Source: Oceanospirillum sanctuarii
GTDB taxonomy: Bacteria > Pseudomonadota > Gammaproteobacteria > Pseudomonadales > Halomonadaceae
NCBI RefSeq assembly: GCF_002150805.1
Contig: NZ_MTBA01000007.1
Coordinates: 124,001 to 188,000 of the forward strand
DNA: 64,000 nucleotides
Reading direction: 5' to 3'
How positions within the stretch are numbered: the first letter of the stretch is position 1; every line of letters starts with the position of its first letter. Positions 26,638 through 34,802 of the stretch are shown here, piece by piece. Position numbers and translations under genes: made by a program. The notes beneath the pieces were generated by a model. That model worked only from the letters and a program-made list of their open reading frames with translations, was not told the origin of the DNA and ran no database searches.

Positions 26638-28028
26638 CGTTTGATGCGATGAGCCCCCAATCAATTAACCCTCATACTGAACTGACGGTTCTCTTTGTTG
26701 ATGATGAAGAGAATATGCGCCTGTCGGCGGAGCAATGCCTGCAGTTGGAAGATTTTAAGGTCATCACCTGCGCGGATGCCAGAGAAGCTCTGAAGCATCT
26801 TAAGCCGGGATACCCCGGAATTCTGGTGACAGATATCCGTATGCCGGGTATGACGGGGCTTGAGTTGATGGAACAGGCGCTGGCGCTGGATTCTGAGCTG
26901 CCCGTGATTCTTCTGACCGGCCATGGTGATATTGATATGGCAGTAAGCGCTATGCATAAAGGTGCCTATGATTTTCAGCAGAAGCCTTTCGATCCGGATC
27001 ACTTTATCCGAATAGTTGGTCACGCCCTACGCCAGCGAGCTTTAGTGCTGGATAATCGCCAACTTAGGAAAAGCATTGAATCTCCTAATCTGCTCGACAC
27101 CTTATTAGTGGGTAAAAGCCCGCAGATGCAGATGCTTAGGGAGACCGTTCTTGATCTGGCGGATCTGCCGGTCAATGTCCTGATTCACGGAGAGACAGGT
27201 AGCGGAAAGGAACAGGTTGCGTCCAGCCTGCATCAACTCAGTCATCGTAAATCGTCGCCTTATGTTGCTCTGAACTGCGCTGCCATGCCGGAGCATCTGT
27301 TTGAGAGTGAAGTTTTTGGCTTTGAGAAAGGGGCATTTACCGGAGCGGATCGTCAACGAATCGGTAAGCTCGAATATGCCAAGGGTGGAACGGTCTTTTT
27401 GGATGAGATCGAAACCATGCCCCTTAGCCTGCAGGTAAAACTCTTGCGGGTTTTGCAGGAAATGAAGGTAGAGCGATTGGGCTCGAATCAGTTGATTGAT
27501 CTGGATTTTCGCTTGGTAGCCGCAACCAAGACTGACCTTTTAATCGCCAGTGAAAACGGTGAGTTTCGGGAAGATCTCTATTTCAGGCTGAATGTTGCCG
27601 AAATTCATATTCCACCGCTCAGAGAGCGACGGGAAGATATCCCTCTCCTGTTCAGTCACTTCATCTATCAGCTTGCCCATGATTATGGCCGAGAGCCCTT
27701 TGAGCCGGATCTGAATGATATTCAGGAACTGATGCAGCACAACTGGCCGGGAAATGTACGCGAGTTGAAAAACATCGCTCAGCGTTTTGTTTTTGGGCGA
27801 CAGGGGCAGAAGCTGGCAATCGCTGAGTTGATGAAATCACCTGCAGCGAAAAGTGGCGTTAGTCTGCAATGCCAGATGAGAAGTTTTGAGCGAACCTTGC
27901 TGGAAAATGCCCTTCGCCGACACAAAGGCCAGGTACAGCCCCTATTGGACGAGCTTGAGCTGCCCCGCAGGACGTTCAACGAACTGATGAAAAAGCATGG
28001 GATTGAGAGAAAGGAGTTTTCAGAGTAA
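26634..28028 (+). CDS. dctD: Sigma-54-dependent response regulator, DctD-like
   Basis: This 464-residue activator has a receiver with DDEE near residue 24, phospho-acceptor Asp66 in TDIRMPGMTG and lysine in QQKPFDPD. The AAA+ domain contains Walker A GETGSGKE, the sigma-54-contacting KGAFTGAD (about 231-239) and Walker B GGTVFLDEI. A Fis-type helix-turn-helix closes the protein (LELPRRTFNELMKKHGI). It is coupled to dctB by a GTGA overlap. The sigma-54 promoter at 21033, upstream of the adjacent TAXI-TRAP operon, is the obvious target. Confidence 0.94.
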   Translation: MTFDAMSPQSINPHTELTVLFVDDEENMRLSAEQCLQLEDFKVITCADAREALKHLKPGYPGILVTDIRMPGMTGLELMEQALALDSELPVILLTGHGDIDMAVSAMHKGAYDFQQKPFDPDHFIRIVGHALRQRALVLDNRQLRKSIESPNLLDTLLVGKSPQMQMLRETVLDLADLPVNVLIHGETGSGKEQVASSLHQLSHRKSSPYVALNCAAMPEHLFESEVFGFEKGAFTGADRQRIGKLEYAKGGTVFLDEIETMPLSLQVKLLRVLQEMKVERLGSNQLIDLDFRLVAATKTDLLIASENGEFREDLYFRLNVAEIHIPPLRERREDIPLLFSHFIYQLAHDYGREPFEPDLNDIQELMQHNWPGNVRELKNIAQRFVFGRQGQKLAIAELMKSPAAKSGVSLQCQMRSFERTLLENALRRHKGQVQPLLDELELPRRTFNELMKKHGIERKEFSE

Positions 28029-28039
28029 CTGACAAATTA

Positions 28040-28075
28040 CCCCTACGGTTTTATTTAAAGACCGTAGGGGCTTTC
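28040..28075. terminator. Bidirectional terminator between dctD and the AstE-like gene
   Basis: CCCCTACGGT (28040-28049) and ACCGTAGGGG (28061-28070) form a perfect ten-base stem between two convergent genes. T-tracts are short, so rho-independent action is likely but not certain. Confidence 0.75.
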
Positions 28076-28082
28076 AGACGCA

Positions 28083-29147
28083 TTAGGTAATAATCGGTGC
28101 GGTATCCGGTTGCTCCGGTGGTTCCATTGGCGTATCCGGTTCCAGTTCTCCGGTAAAGGCTTCTACCTGATCCACAATATCGCTGGTGTCTTCTCTGAAG
28201 CGCGCGACGTGGAACAGGGCTTCACCTTCGTGAACCAGTGGCAGGTTAACCCGTCCGATGACGATACCATCGCAGGGTGCGATGACTTCCACTTCAAACT
28301 CGCCCATAGGGTCGGCTACCAGCGCGATAACACTGCCTTTTGTGGTTCTGGCGCCCAGTGGTAACAGGGTACGCAAAATCCCGCTGGTGGGTGAACGTAC
28401 CCAGATGGAGTTCAGGGCAACGGTGGTTTCCTGAGGCTCTTTCTTGCGGCGTACGCGACGTATCATGCCCAGCTGGCGCATGACATTGACGATGCCGTTC
28501 ATACCGGCGCGGATACATACCTCATCAAAGCGCAGTGCTTCACCGGCTTCATAGAGAATAATCGGGATGCCTTTGTCGGCGGCAGCCTTACGGAAGGTAC
28601 CCTCCTTGCTTTCGGAATGCAGAATCACCGGCAGACCGAAGGCTCTGGCCATTTCTGTGCAGACTTCATTATTCGGATCGAAGCGGATCTGAGGCAGATT
28701 CGCACGGTGGCGCGCACCGGTATGCAGGTCGATACCGTGGGTGGCGTGGCTGACCACTTGCTCCATAAAGCTGTACGCCATACGGCCAGCCAGTGAGCCT
28801 TTTGGTGAGCCTGGGAAGCTACGGTTCAGGTCGCGGCCATCGGGCAGATAGCGGCTGTGGGCGACAAAACCGTGAATGTTAACGATCGGCACAACAATCA
28901 GAGTGCCGGACATACTGGAGAGTTGGCGCAGTTTCAGCAAACGGCGGATGATCTCAACACCGTTAATTTCATCACCGTGAATAGCGGCTGAAACCAGCAG
29001 AACAGGGCCCGGTTTTTTACCGTGAATCACCTGAATGGTCAGGTTGACATCGGCATTGGTGACCATGGCTGCAACTGGGATTTTCAGTGTGCGGCGTTGG
29101 CCGGGAAGAATGGTCACTCCATTGATTTCCAGAGGTGTCGCTTTCAT
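28083..29147 (-). CDS. Succinylglutamate desuccinylase/aspartoacylase-family (AstE-like) metallohydrolase
   Basis: This 354-residue zinc hydrolase belongs to the M14-like AstE/aspartoacylase group. Zinc ligands are visible in SAAIHGDEINGVE (H and E, about residues 55-63) and in the later GIDLHTGA. LPDGRDLNRSFPGSP supplies the conserved arginine and asparagine for binding a carboxylate substrate. The C-terminal 100 residues form a lipoyl-like beta domain with a conserved VRSPTSGIL. It is transcribed toward dctD and follows rimK and a RimB-like protease gene on the same strand, a grouping that suggests it cuts or recycles the glutamate-like products of RimK-type ligation. That functional link is inference. 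Confidence 0.85.
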   Translation of the reverse strand: MKATPLEINGVTILPGQRRTLKIPVAAMVTNADVNLTIQVIHGKKPGPVLLVSAAIHGDEINGVEIIRRLLKLRQLSSMSGTLIVVPIVNIHGFVAHSRYLPDGRDLNRSFPGSPKGSLAGRMAYSFMEQVVSHATHGIDLHTGARHRANLPQIRFDPNNEVCTEMARAFGLPVILHSESKEGTFRKAAADKGIPIILYEAGEALRFDEVCIRAGMNGIVNVMRQLGMIRRVRRKKEPQETTVALNSIWVRSPTSGILRTLLPLGARTTKGSVIALVADPMGEFEVEVIAPCDGIVIGRVNLPLVHEGEALFHVARFREDTSDIVDQVEAFTGELEPDTPMEPPEQPDTAPIIT

Positions 29148-29378
29148 GCATTGGGCTCCGATGAGCGTTTTCCGGCAGGCTTTTGACCTGATTCTTCTTA
29201 TTTAAAACGGTCTTGCGATTTTGCAATGGTGCAGTTTTTCAATCAGTCAGATCACTCAGACCGTGGGGTTTAAGCTGAGTACTCTAACTCTTTTCTGATT
29301 CTAAGGTGTTTTTTGCAAACAGACCATTATCCCAACTGCCTGTTTATTCGGTTGTGTTTTCCCTGACCCGATAAAGAA

Positions 29379-29407
29379 ATCGCCCTAAAGAAAGTCTGAA
29401 GGGCGAT
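29379..29407 (-). terminator. Probable terminator of rimK
   Basis: ATCGCCCT (29379-29386) pairs with AGGGCGAT (29400-29407). On the minus strand the stem is followed by TTCTTTAT. It lies 30 bases after the rimK stop. Confidence 0.55.
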
Positions 29408-29436
29408 AACGGAACACTTCTGCCTCGGACTAACCC

Positions 29437-30342
29437 TTAGCCTTTGCCACGGGTTTTAGTGTTGTTTGGCTTGGCGTTCAGCTCGATAAACTCAATGATC
29501 AGTGTTGCCACATCTTTCTTGGTAGCGTTTTCGATACCTTCCAGACCCGGAGAGGAGTTTACCTCCATCACCAGAGGGCCACGGTTAGAGCGCAGCAGGT
29601 CAACACCCGCCACATTCAGCCCCATGCACTGAGCAGCTTTAATCGCTGTTGCACGCTCAGCAGGAGTCAGCTTGGTCAGTTGAGCGGTACCGCCACGGTG
29701 CAGGTTAGAGCGGAACTCACCTTCAGCAGCAGTACGTTCCATGGCCGCTACGACCTTCTTGCCGATAACCAGACAACGTACATCGGAACCACCGGCTTCT
29801 TTAATGAACTCCTGTACCAGAATGTCGGCTTCCAGTTCACGGAAGGCATCGATAACACTCTCTGCTGCTTTGCGGGTTTCTGCCAGAACAACGCCCTTGC
29901 CCTGAGTACCTTCGGTCAGTTTGATAACCAGAGGTGCCCCCCCAACCAGGTCGATCAGCTCTTTGGTGTTATCCACGCTGTGGGCAAAACCGGTTTTCGG
30001 CATGCCGACACCCTTACGGGACAGCAGCTGCAGAGAGCGCAGTTTGTCGCGGGAACGACCCAGTGCGATGGATTCGGTCAGGGTATAAGCACCCATCATC
30101 TCAAACTGACGGATCACCGACAGACCGTATTGAGTTACGGATGCGCCAATACGGGGAATGATGGCGTCAAAGCCTTCCAGCTTCTCACCGTGGTACCAGA
30201 CCGCAGGAGAAGAAGATGTGATGTCCATGTAGCACTTCAGGGTGTCGATCACCTGAACTTCGTGACCACGTTGTTCACAGGCTTCTACCAGGCGGCGGGT
30301 AGAGTAGAGTTTTGAATTACGGGACAAGATGCCGATTTTCAT
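29437..30342 (-). CDS. rimK: RimK, ribosomal protein S6 L-glutamate ligase family
   Basis: This 301-residue ATP-grasp ligase matches E. coli RimK in length (300) and pattern. RimK adds glutamates to the C-terminus of ribosomal protein S6 and can also make poly-glutamate. Visible motifs are the N-terminal [22 protein letters not shown], the nucleotide-binding [20 protein letters not shown] (about 138-157), [10 protein letters not shown] and the metal-binding [16 protein letters not shown]. The open frame reaches 30381, but GGAAG a few bases before the ATG at 30342 sets the start. It follows the RimB-like gene on the same strand with a gap of about 190 bases. Confidence 0.95.
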   Translation of the reverse strand: MKIGILSRNSKLYSTRRLVEACEQRGHEVQVIDTLKCYMDITSSSPAVWYHGEKLEGFDAIIPRIGASVTQYGLSVIRQFEMMGAYTLTESIALGRSRDKLRSLQLLSRKGVGMPKTGFAHSVDNTKELIDLVGGAPLVIKLTEGTQGKGVVLAETRKAAESVIDAFRELEADILVQEFIKEAGGSDVRCLVIGKKVVAAMERTAAEGEFRSNLHRGGTAQLTKLTPAERATAIKAAQCMGLNVAGVDLLRSNRGPLVMEVNSSPGLEGIENATKKDVATLIIEFIELNAKPNNTKTRGKG

Positions 30343-30535
30343 GGGGCTTCCTTTTTTAAAATTGGGTATCGCGTTTGTCATCGCCCTTTGATTAACGAGG
30401 TCTTAATTGGCTAAAGGACGTTTTGTGACAGCCGGATGGGGAGAAATCCCCTTTGTTCTTTCCGGCTGGGGCAGGTTGTTTATTCGTGACTAAGGACTGT
30501 TTAATGACTGAGGCAGGTTTTTATCTGCAGCAGGC

Positions 30536-31000
30536 TTAGTCCTTAGGGTGTAACTTAGGTTCTGAACAAGCGTAGGAGAGATCTGAATCCACAATAAAGT
30601 GACCTCTCAGCGCCGTGCGACCCAGAAGCATACGATATGCCATGGTTTCACGGTCGGTCAGGGTCACTTCAGCGGTGACTTTGACATCACCCACATGCAG
30701 TTCAGTCTCAATCACGTAGCGTTCTTCAGTATGACCACCGGAATCGCTCACATTGCGACGATCTTTTATCGGTGCTTCAACGATCAGTTCCGGTTCCTGC
30801 TTTTTCCTCAGGGGGTGCAGCCCGAAGCGAACCCAGTCACGGCCATCTTCACCAGTGAAGGGTTCAACAAAAAAAGCGTGGATTGCAGATGTGCGGGCAC
30901 CGGTATCCACTTTGGCGATCACTTCTTCTACGCCCAAAGCCGGAATTGCGATCGCTTCACGCCAACCCACGATACGTTTTTTTGTTTGATGTTCTGTCAT
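30536..31000 (-). CDS. rimB: RimB-like retropepsin/ATP-dependent zinc protease family protein
   Basis: This 154-residue protein belongs to the family annotated as putative ATP-dependent zinc protease (RimB in pseudomonads), which has a retropepsin-like fold. The motif AKVDTGARTSAIHA (about 29-42) supplies the catalytic D-T-G triad of aspartic proteases, and MLLGRTAL is the second conserved element. In Pseudomonas, RimB works with RimK to alter S6 modification. AAGGA precedes the ATG. The gene order rimB-rimK-AstE-like on one strand suggests a modification and de-modification set. Confidence 0.88.
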   Translation of the reverse strand: MTEHQTKKRIVGWREAIAIPALGVEEVIAKVDTGARTSAIHAFFVEPFTGEDGRDWVRFGLHPLRKKQEPELIVEAPIKDRRNVSDSGGHTEERYVIETELHVGDVKVTAEVTLTDRETMAYRMLLGRTALRGHFIVDSDLSYACSEPKLHPKD

Positions 31001-31179
31001 GTTTTTTCCTTACAGCGGGAGTTCATCCTGAATTACAGATTAGATGACTCTACGGTTTAATGCGCCGGAGATAAATAGACTAAGTCAAAACAATTACCGA
31101 GTGTACGAAATGTTTATGACAGGGAGGGGCGCAAAAAAGATGCGGCATTCTATGTCGGCAAAACCGAACGTCAACAAAA

Positions 31180-31218
31180 AAAACAGGGAAAGCTAAAAAA
31201 AGATAAATTCCCTGTTTT
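31180..31218 (-). terminator. Rho-independent terminator of the diguanylate cyclase gene
   Basis: AAAACAGGGAA (31180-31190) and TTCCCTGTTTT (31208-31218) pair perfectly. On the minus strand the stem leads into a run of eight T residues. It lies about 45 bases beyond the stop of the gene at 31262. Confidence 0.85.
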
Positions 31219-31261
31219 GATTGGCAAAAAAGCCGATCAGTCTGTCATTTTCAGTGAAAAT

Positions 31262-32404
31262 TCACGACCGGCAGATCAATTGGTTACGCCCCTGATGTTT
31301 AGCGTCATAAAGAGCATCGTCGACCCGTTTGATCCAGCTATCCAGAACCTGGTCGGTTTCTTTGTAGGCGCTGACTCCCATACTGATGGTTACCTGCAAC
31401 CTGTGCTCTTCATAGGGGACGACCAGTTGACTGATACGCAGACCCAGACGTTGCCCGATCACACAGGCTCCGTCCAGATCAGTATGAGGCAGCATGATCA
31501 GAAACTCTTCACCTCCGAAGCGGCCGCAAAAATCGGTTTTTCTCAGCAGTTCTTTGCAAACCTCTGCAATACCTTTTAAGACTTCATCTCCTGCCAGATG
31601 GCCGTATTTGTCGTTAATCTCTTTGAAGAAGTCGATATCCAACATCAGCAGGCTGGATGTGTAGCGATAGCGACGGCATACATTGAACTCTCGCTCTGCC
31701 AGCTCCATAAAATAGCGGCGGTTAGCCATCCCCGTCAGGGCATCCATGGTCGCCAGTTCAGAAAGGCGACGATTGCTGGCCTCCAGCTCGATATTTTTTT
31801 GGGTCAGTTGCTGATTCTTAAACTGCAGCTTCTCCACTCGGGTAAAACCTTCTTTTTCGGTCAGCGTCTGGAGTTCTGCCTGCAACGTGATATTGCTGGG
31901 GATCACCTGAATACGGGCAATACACTCGTCCCCTAAGATTTCAAGATGTGAAACCCGTGCCCGCATATTGCGTTGCAGGTGCAGGCTAAAGATTCCGGAG
32001 AGCTTTCCGCAGAGAAAGGGCAGGGCGTGTTCTTCTTTCATGTCCGGGAACAGCTGGTGCTCCCAGGGATTTTTAACCACCAGCTGGGCAGAAGGCAGCG
32101 AGTCATCAAAGCCTGCACCGGTAATTTCACCCCAGCCTGCGGTTGCGATCTTCTCTCCCCAGTGCAGCAGGCCGTTAACGAAGGATTCGTCATCGTAGCG
32201 GGTAATCACTTCATAGTCGGTTTCGGAATGATGGCTGGCGGAATAAGCAACCAGAAGTGAGAAATAGGTTTCACCCAGTTCCTCATAAAGAGGCACCATC
32301 ATGGAAGCCAGCGAAGGTTGCTGCCAGAAAAGAGTAGCTGGTTGTCCTAAAAAGAGCAGCCGGTGATGCTGATCATCCCAGTGGAGCCATTCCGGTAAAG
32401 CCAT
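31262..32404 (-). CDS. Diguanylate cyclase with V4R-like N-terminal domain
   Basis: This soluble 380-residue protein ends in an intact GGDEF domain with the catalytic GRFGGEEF (about residue 300). The inhibitory site RKTD stands exactly five residues before it, so product feedback inhibition is likely. The N-terminal approximately 190 residues have PFLCGKLSGIFS followed by a strand-rich stretch, which resembles the small-molecule-binding V4R/heme-NO-binding-type fold; this part is tentative. A coiled coil (KLQFKNQQLTQKNIELEASNRRL) links the two halves. AGGA precedes the ATG. It should synthesise c-di-GMP in response to an unknown signal. Confidence 0.88.
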   Translation of the reverse strand: MALPEWLHWDDQHHRLLFLGQPATLFWQQPSLASMMVPLYEELGETYFSLLVAYSASHHSETDYEVITRYDDESFVNGLLHWGEKIATAGWGEITGAGFDDSLPSAQLVVKNPWEHQLFPDMKEEHALPFLCGKLSGIFSLHLQRNMRARVSHLEILGDECIARIQVIPSNITLQAELQTLTEKEGFTRVEKLQFKNQQLTQKNIELEASNRRLSELATMDALTGMANRRYFMELAEREFNVCRRYRYTSSLLMLDIDFFKEINDKYGHLAGDEVLKGIAEVCKELLRKTDFCGRFGGEEFLIMLPHTDLDGACVIGQRLGLRISQLVVPYEEHRLQVTISMGVSAYKETDQVLDSWIKRVDDALYDAKHQGRNQLICRS

Positions 32405-32556
32405 TCAGGTATCCTGCCCGCCGTTTCGATCAGCCAAGAGACTGTACGGCCTGTTATCAGTGGAGAGTTTCAGTTGAGCCGACTGAAGCCAAAATTGCTA
32501 TGGCGTAAACTTTACAAGTATAGATGGGATTTTTCGGAAAAGAGCAAAATCTAAGG

Positions 32557-32586
32557 TTGTGCCTAACTAATTGATAGTGCTAGAAT
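32557..32586 (+). promoter_or_regulatory. Possible promoter of the 4.5S RNA gene
   Basis: TTGTGC (32557-32562) and TAGAAT (32581-32586) are 18 bases apart. Transcription would start about 60 bases before the RNA, requiring 5' trimming, as occurs for E. coli 4.5S RNA. Confidence 0.45.
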
Positions 32587-32653
32587 TACGCCCGTTGTTT
32601 GGCACAGCAAAGTGTTTTCGAAAATGCCTAGTTAACTGTCAGACAAAAATTGT

Positions 32654-32767
32654 GGTGGCCCTGTCGGTCCCCCCGCAATGATACCCTGTGAACCTGGTCA
32701 GGTCCGGAAGGAAGCAGCCACAGCAGGTGACTCATGTGCCGGGGTGTGGCTGGCGGGGCCATCTCCA
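32654..32767 (+). ncRNA. ffs: Signal recognition particle 4.5S RNA
   Basis: This RNA of about 114 bases aligns closely to E. coli 4.5S RNA over its whole length. The conserved hairpin tip GGTCAGGTCCGGAAGGAAGC, with its GGAA tetraloop and the symmetric loop that binds the Ffh M-domain, is at about 32698-32717. The two ends (GGTGGCCC and GGGGCCATC) pair into the long stem. It forms the SRP with Ffh and directs membrane proteins to FtsY and the translocon. The exact ends are inferred from the alignment. Confidence 0.93.
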
Positions 32768-32900
32768 TTTCAGATCCCTGAAATGTCTGCACTCCCTCAT
32801 CGGTTTGTCCTCTTTTTGCCTACTTATACACAGACTCTTTTTCTGAGAGGGGTTGTGGATAAAGGTATGGAGCGTCCTTGCTCATATGTCACCGGTGTTC

Positions 32901-34523
32901 CTAAGTATCAGTACAAGTTCCGGTGTAACCCGCTGTACTTAAATCTGAACAGGTTATGGCTACTCCAGCAACTTTAGTTCCGATAATTCTGAGTTGATTC
33001 AGATTACTTAAACCTTTAAGAGCAGTGGCAAATGCTGAAACAGTTGTATCGGAAAGATTGGAGTTGGAGACTCTCAGTCGTTCCAGAGAAGAAAAATCAC
33101 TGAGAGTGAAGTTATTGATGTCTCCATTTTCTAAATAGAGTCTCGTAATTTTAGATGCTGTCAATGTACTGCCTACAGCCATGTCGTAATCTGCTTTGGC
33201 TGCTTTAGTTCTAAATTGCAGTCGTTCTAAATTAAAGACTTTAAGCTTTCCTCCAAAGTCATAATCAGTAGCCGTATCAGGGTCCATAATATTTAGGCGT
33301 TTTAGTGCTGAGCTAGTACCTATTTTTTCACCTAGTGTCAGCAGATCTGCGTCTGAGAGCGTTGTATTTGCCAGAGATAAGTACTCTAGTTGGTTAAAGT
33401 TCAGCTTGCCATTTGTTAGAAAGGTATTGATGTCAAATGTTGCAGCTGTATTGCCGCCATTCCAACCAAGTTCAAGCCTATTAAGCCCAGATAGGTCATT
33501 ATTACTTGCTAAAGCATTCAGACTTGTTACCGAAGTTGCTTCTTCTATTGCCAGACGCTCAAGGTTATTGATTCCAGAAATAGCGTTGACGTCGTTCTGG
33601 TCTAGAGGCAAAGAATAAAAGCGTAATCTTTTTATTTTAGATTTATCGGTATGGGCTGATAGATAGGTGTCCAGCTCGAACTTGGTTGGAGTGGATGATG
33701 TGGCGTATTCCGAAAGTGCAAGTCTTGCTAGGCTTGTCATCTTGTATATCGGGGCATAATCCGCCAGATTAATGTCATCTCCACTTGTGCTGTTGGTTTG
33801 ATAGCTAAGGTCGAAGTACTGCATTCCCGTGAAGTTATCAAAAGGGCTGATATCAGAAATATGATTATCGTATAACCAGACTTTATTTAGTCCAGTGAAT
33901 TGCTCTACACCTGCCAAGCTTGCGATAGACCAATTGCCCGCATATAGAAGTTTGGCTTGTTCTGCGAAGTCATATTCAGACTCTTCAAAATATTTTTTTA
34001 GGTTAGCGTCAGTTATCTTCGAGAGGTCAACAGCGGTTCCACTTGTGGCATTGGTTAGACTCGCGGCATAAGTCTTTGCCTGGGCTTTATCGGTATACCA
34101 GCGGGTTTTGTAATCATCCGTACAGTCAGCCGTACCTCCTGTGGTGTACTCGCACACGGTCATAAAGTCGGACTCAGAGGCTAGTTTTTTGAAACTGGTA
34201 TTGAGGCTGCTCATCACAAGTTCATTCGAGGAAATACTCCAGCTGCTATTAAGATAATCAGTGGAATTGAGTTTGTCGCTGGGGTCGATATATCCAGGAC
34301 CTCCATTCAAGCTGCTGCTACTGAAGATAAGCGTCATAACTTCTCCGTTTGGATGAAGCGTATAAAAACGCTTTCCTGATACATCTGCTGAACCAAATGT
34401 CGTACTAGTTCCCGTTGATCCTGTTGAATTATCTGTTGTGCTCTCATCTGATTCTCCTTGGCAGGCGGTCAAAGAGATGGCTACTGACATAATTGCCAAT
34501 GATTTTAAGTATTTGATTCCCAT
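32901..34523 (-). CDS. Leucine-rich-repeat lipoprotein
   Basis: This 540-residue secreted protein has a lipoprotein signal peptide, with lipobox SLTAC at residues 17-21, followed by a Ser/Thr/Gly-rich linker. Residues about 45-150 form a domain beginning SGKRFYTLHPNGEV. Residues about 165-520 hold irregular leucine-rich repeats of the internalin-like type (for example GLNKVWLYDNHISDISPFDN and NLERLAIEEATSVTSL). The end carries two cysteines (TCSD, GTCTD) that may close the solenoid. The gene is clearly richer in A and T than its neighbours, and so is the 280-base region upstream. GGAG precedes the ATG. A surface-exposed binding role is likely; the target is unknown. Confidence 0.8.
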   Translation of the reverse strand: MGIKYLKSLAIMSVAISLTACQGESDESTTDNSTGSTGTSTTFGSADVSGKRFYTLHPNGEVMTLIFSSSSLNGGPGYIDPSDKLNSTDYLNSSWSISSNELVMSSLNTSFKKLASESDFMTVCEYTTGGTADCTDDYKTRWYTDKAQAKTYAASLTNATSGTAVDLSKITDANLKKYFEESEYDFAEQAKLLYAGNWSIASLAGVEQFTGLNKVWLYDNHISDISPFDNFTGMQYFDLSYQTNSTSGDDINLADYAPIYKMTSLARLALSEYATSSTPTKFELDTYLSAHTDKSKIKRLRFYSLPLDQNDVNAISGINNLERLAIEEATSVTSLNALASNNDLSGLNRLELGWNGGNTAATFDINTFLTNGKLNFNQLEYLSLANTTLSDADLLTLGEKIGTSSALKRLNIMDPDTATDYDFGGKLKVFNLERLQFRTKAAKADYDMAVGSTLTASKITRLYLENGDINNFTLSDFSSLERLRVSNSNLSDTTVSAFATALKGLSNLNQLRIIGTKVAGVAITCSDLSTAGYTGTCTDT

Positions 34524-34802
34524 GTTAGCTCCATATCCTTAGGAAATTACTCTCACAAAATAAAATGTAGAGTAAAAGTTTTAGATGTCGAATAAAGCTA
34601 TTAACCGTATTTTTATTAATGAATAATATTTCTGTTTAGATATAAGCTTTTGATAATAAATGATATTTTTTGTTGTTATTTTTTTGTTGTTATTTTTTGC
34701 AGGTATTTGAAAGGTGATTAAAGGTTCAATAGCTAAGTTTTGGGATATATCTTCAGTCTGCTTTGGTTTTTTGCTGACTGGATTGTAGGATATTTCTTAC
34801 GT

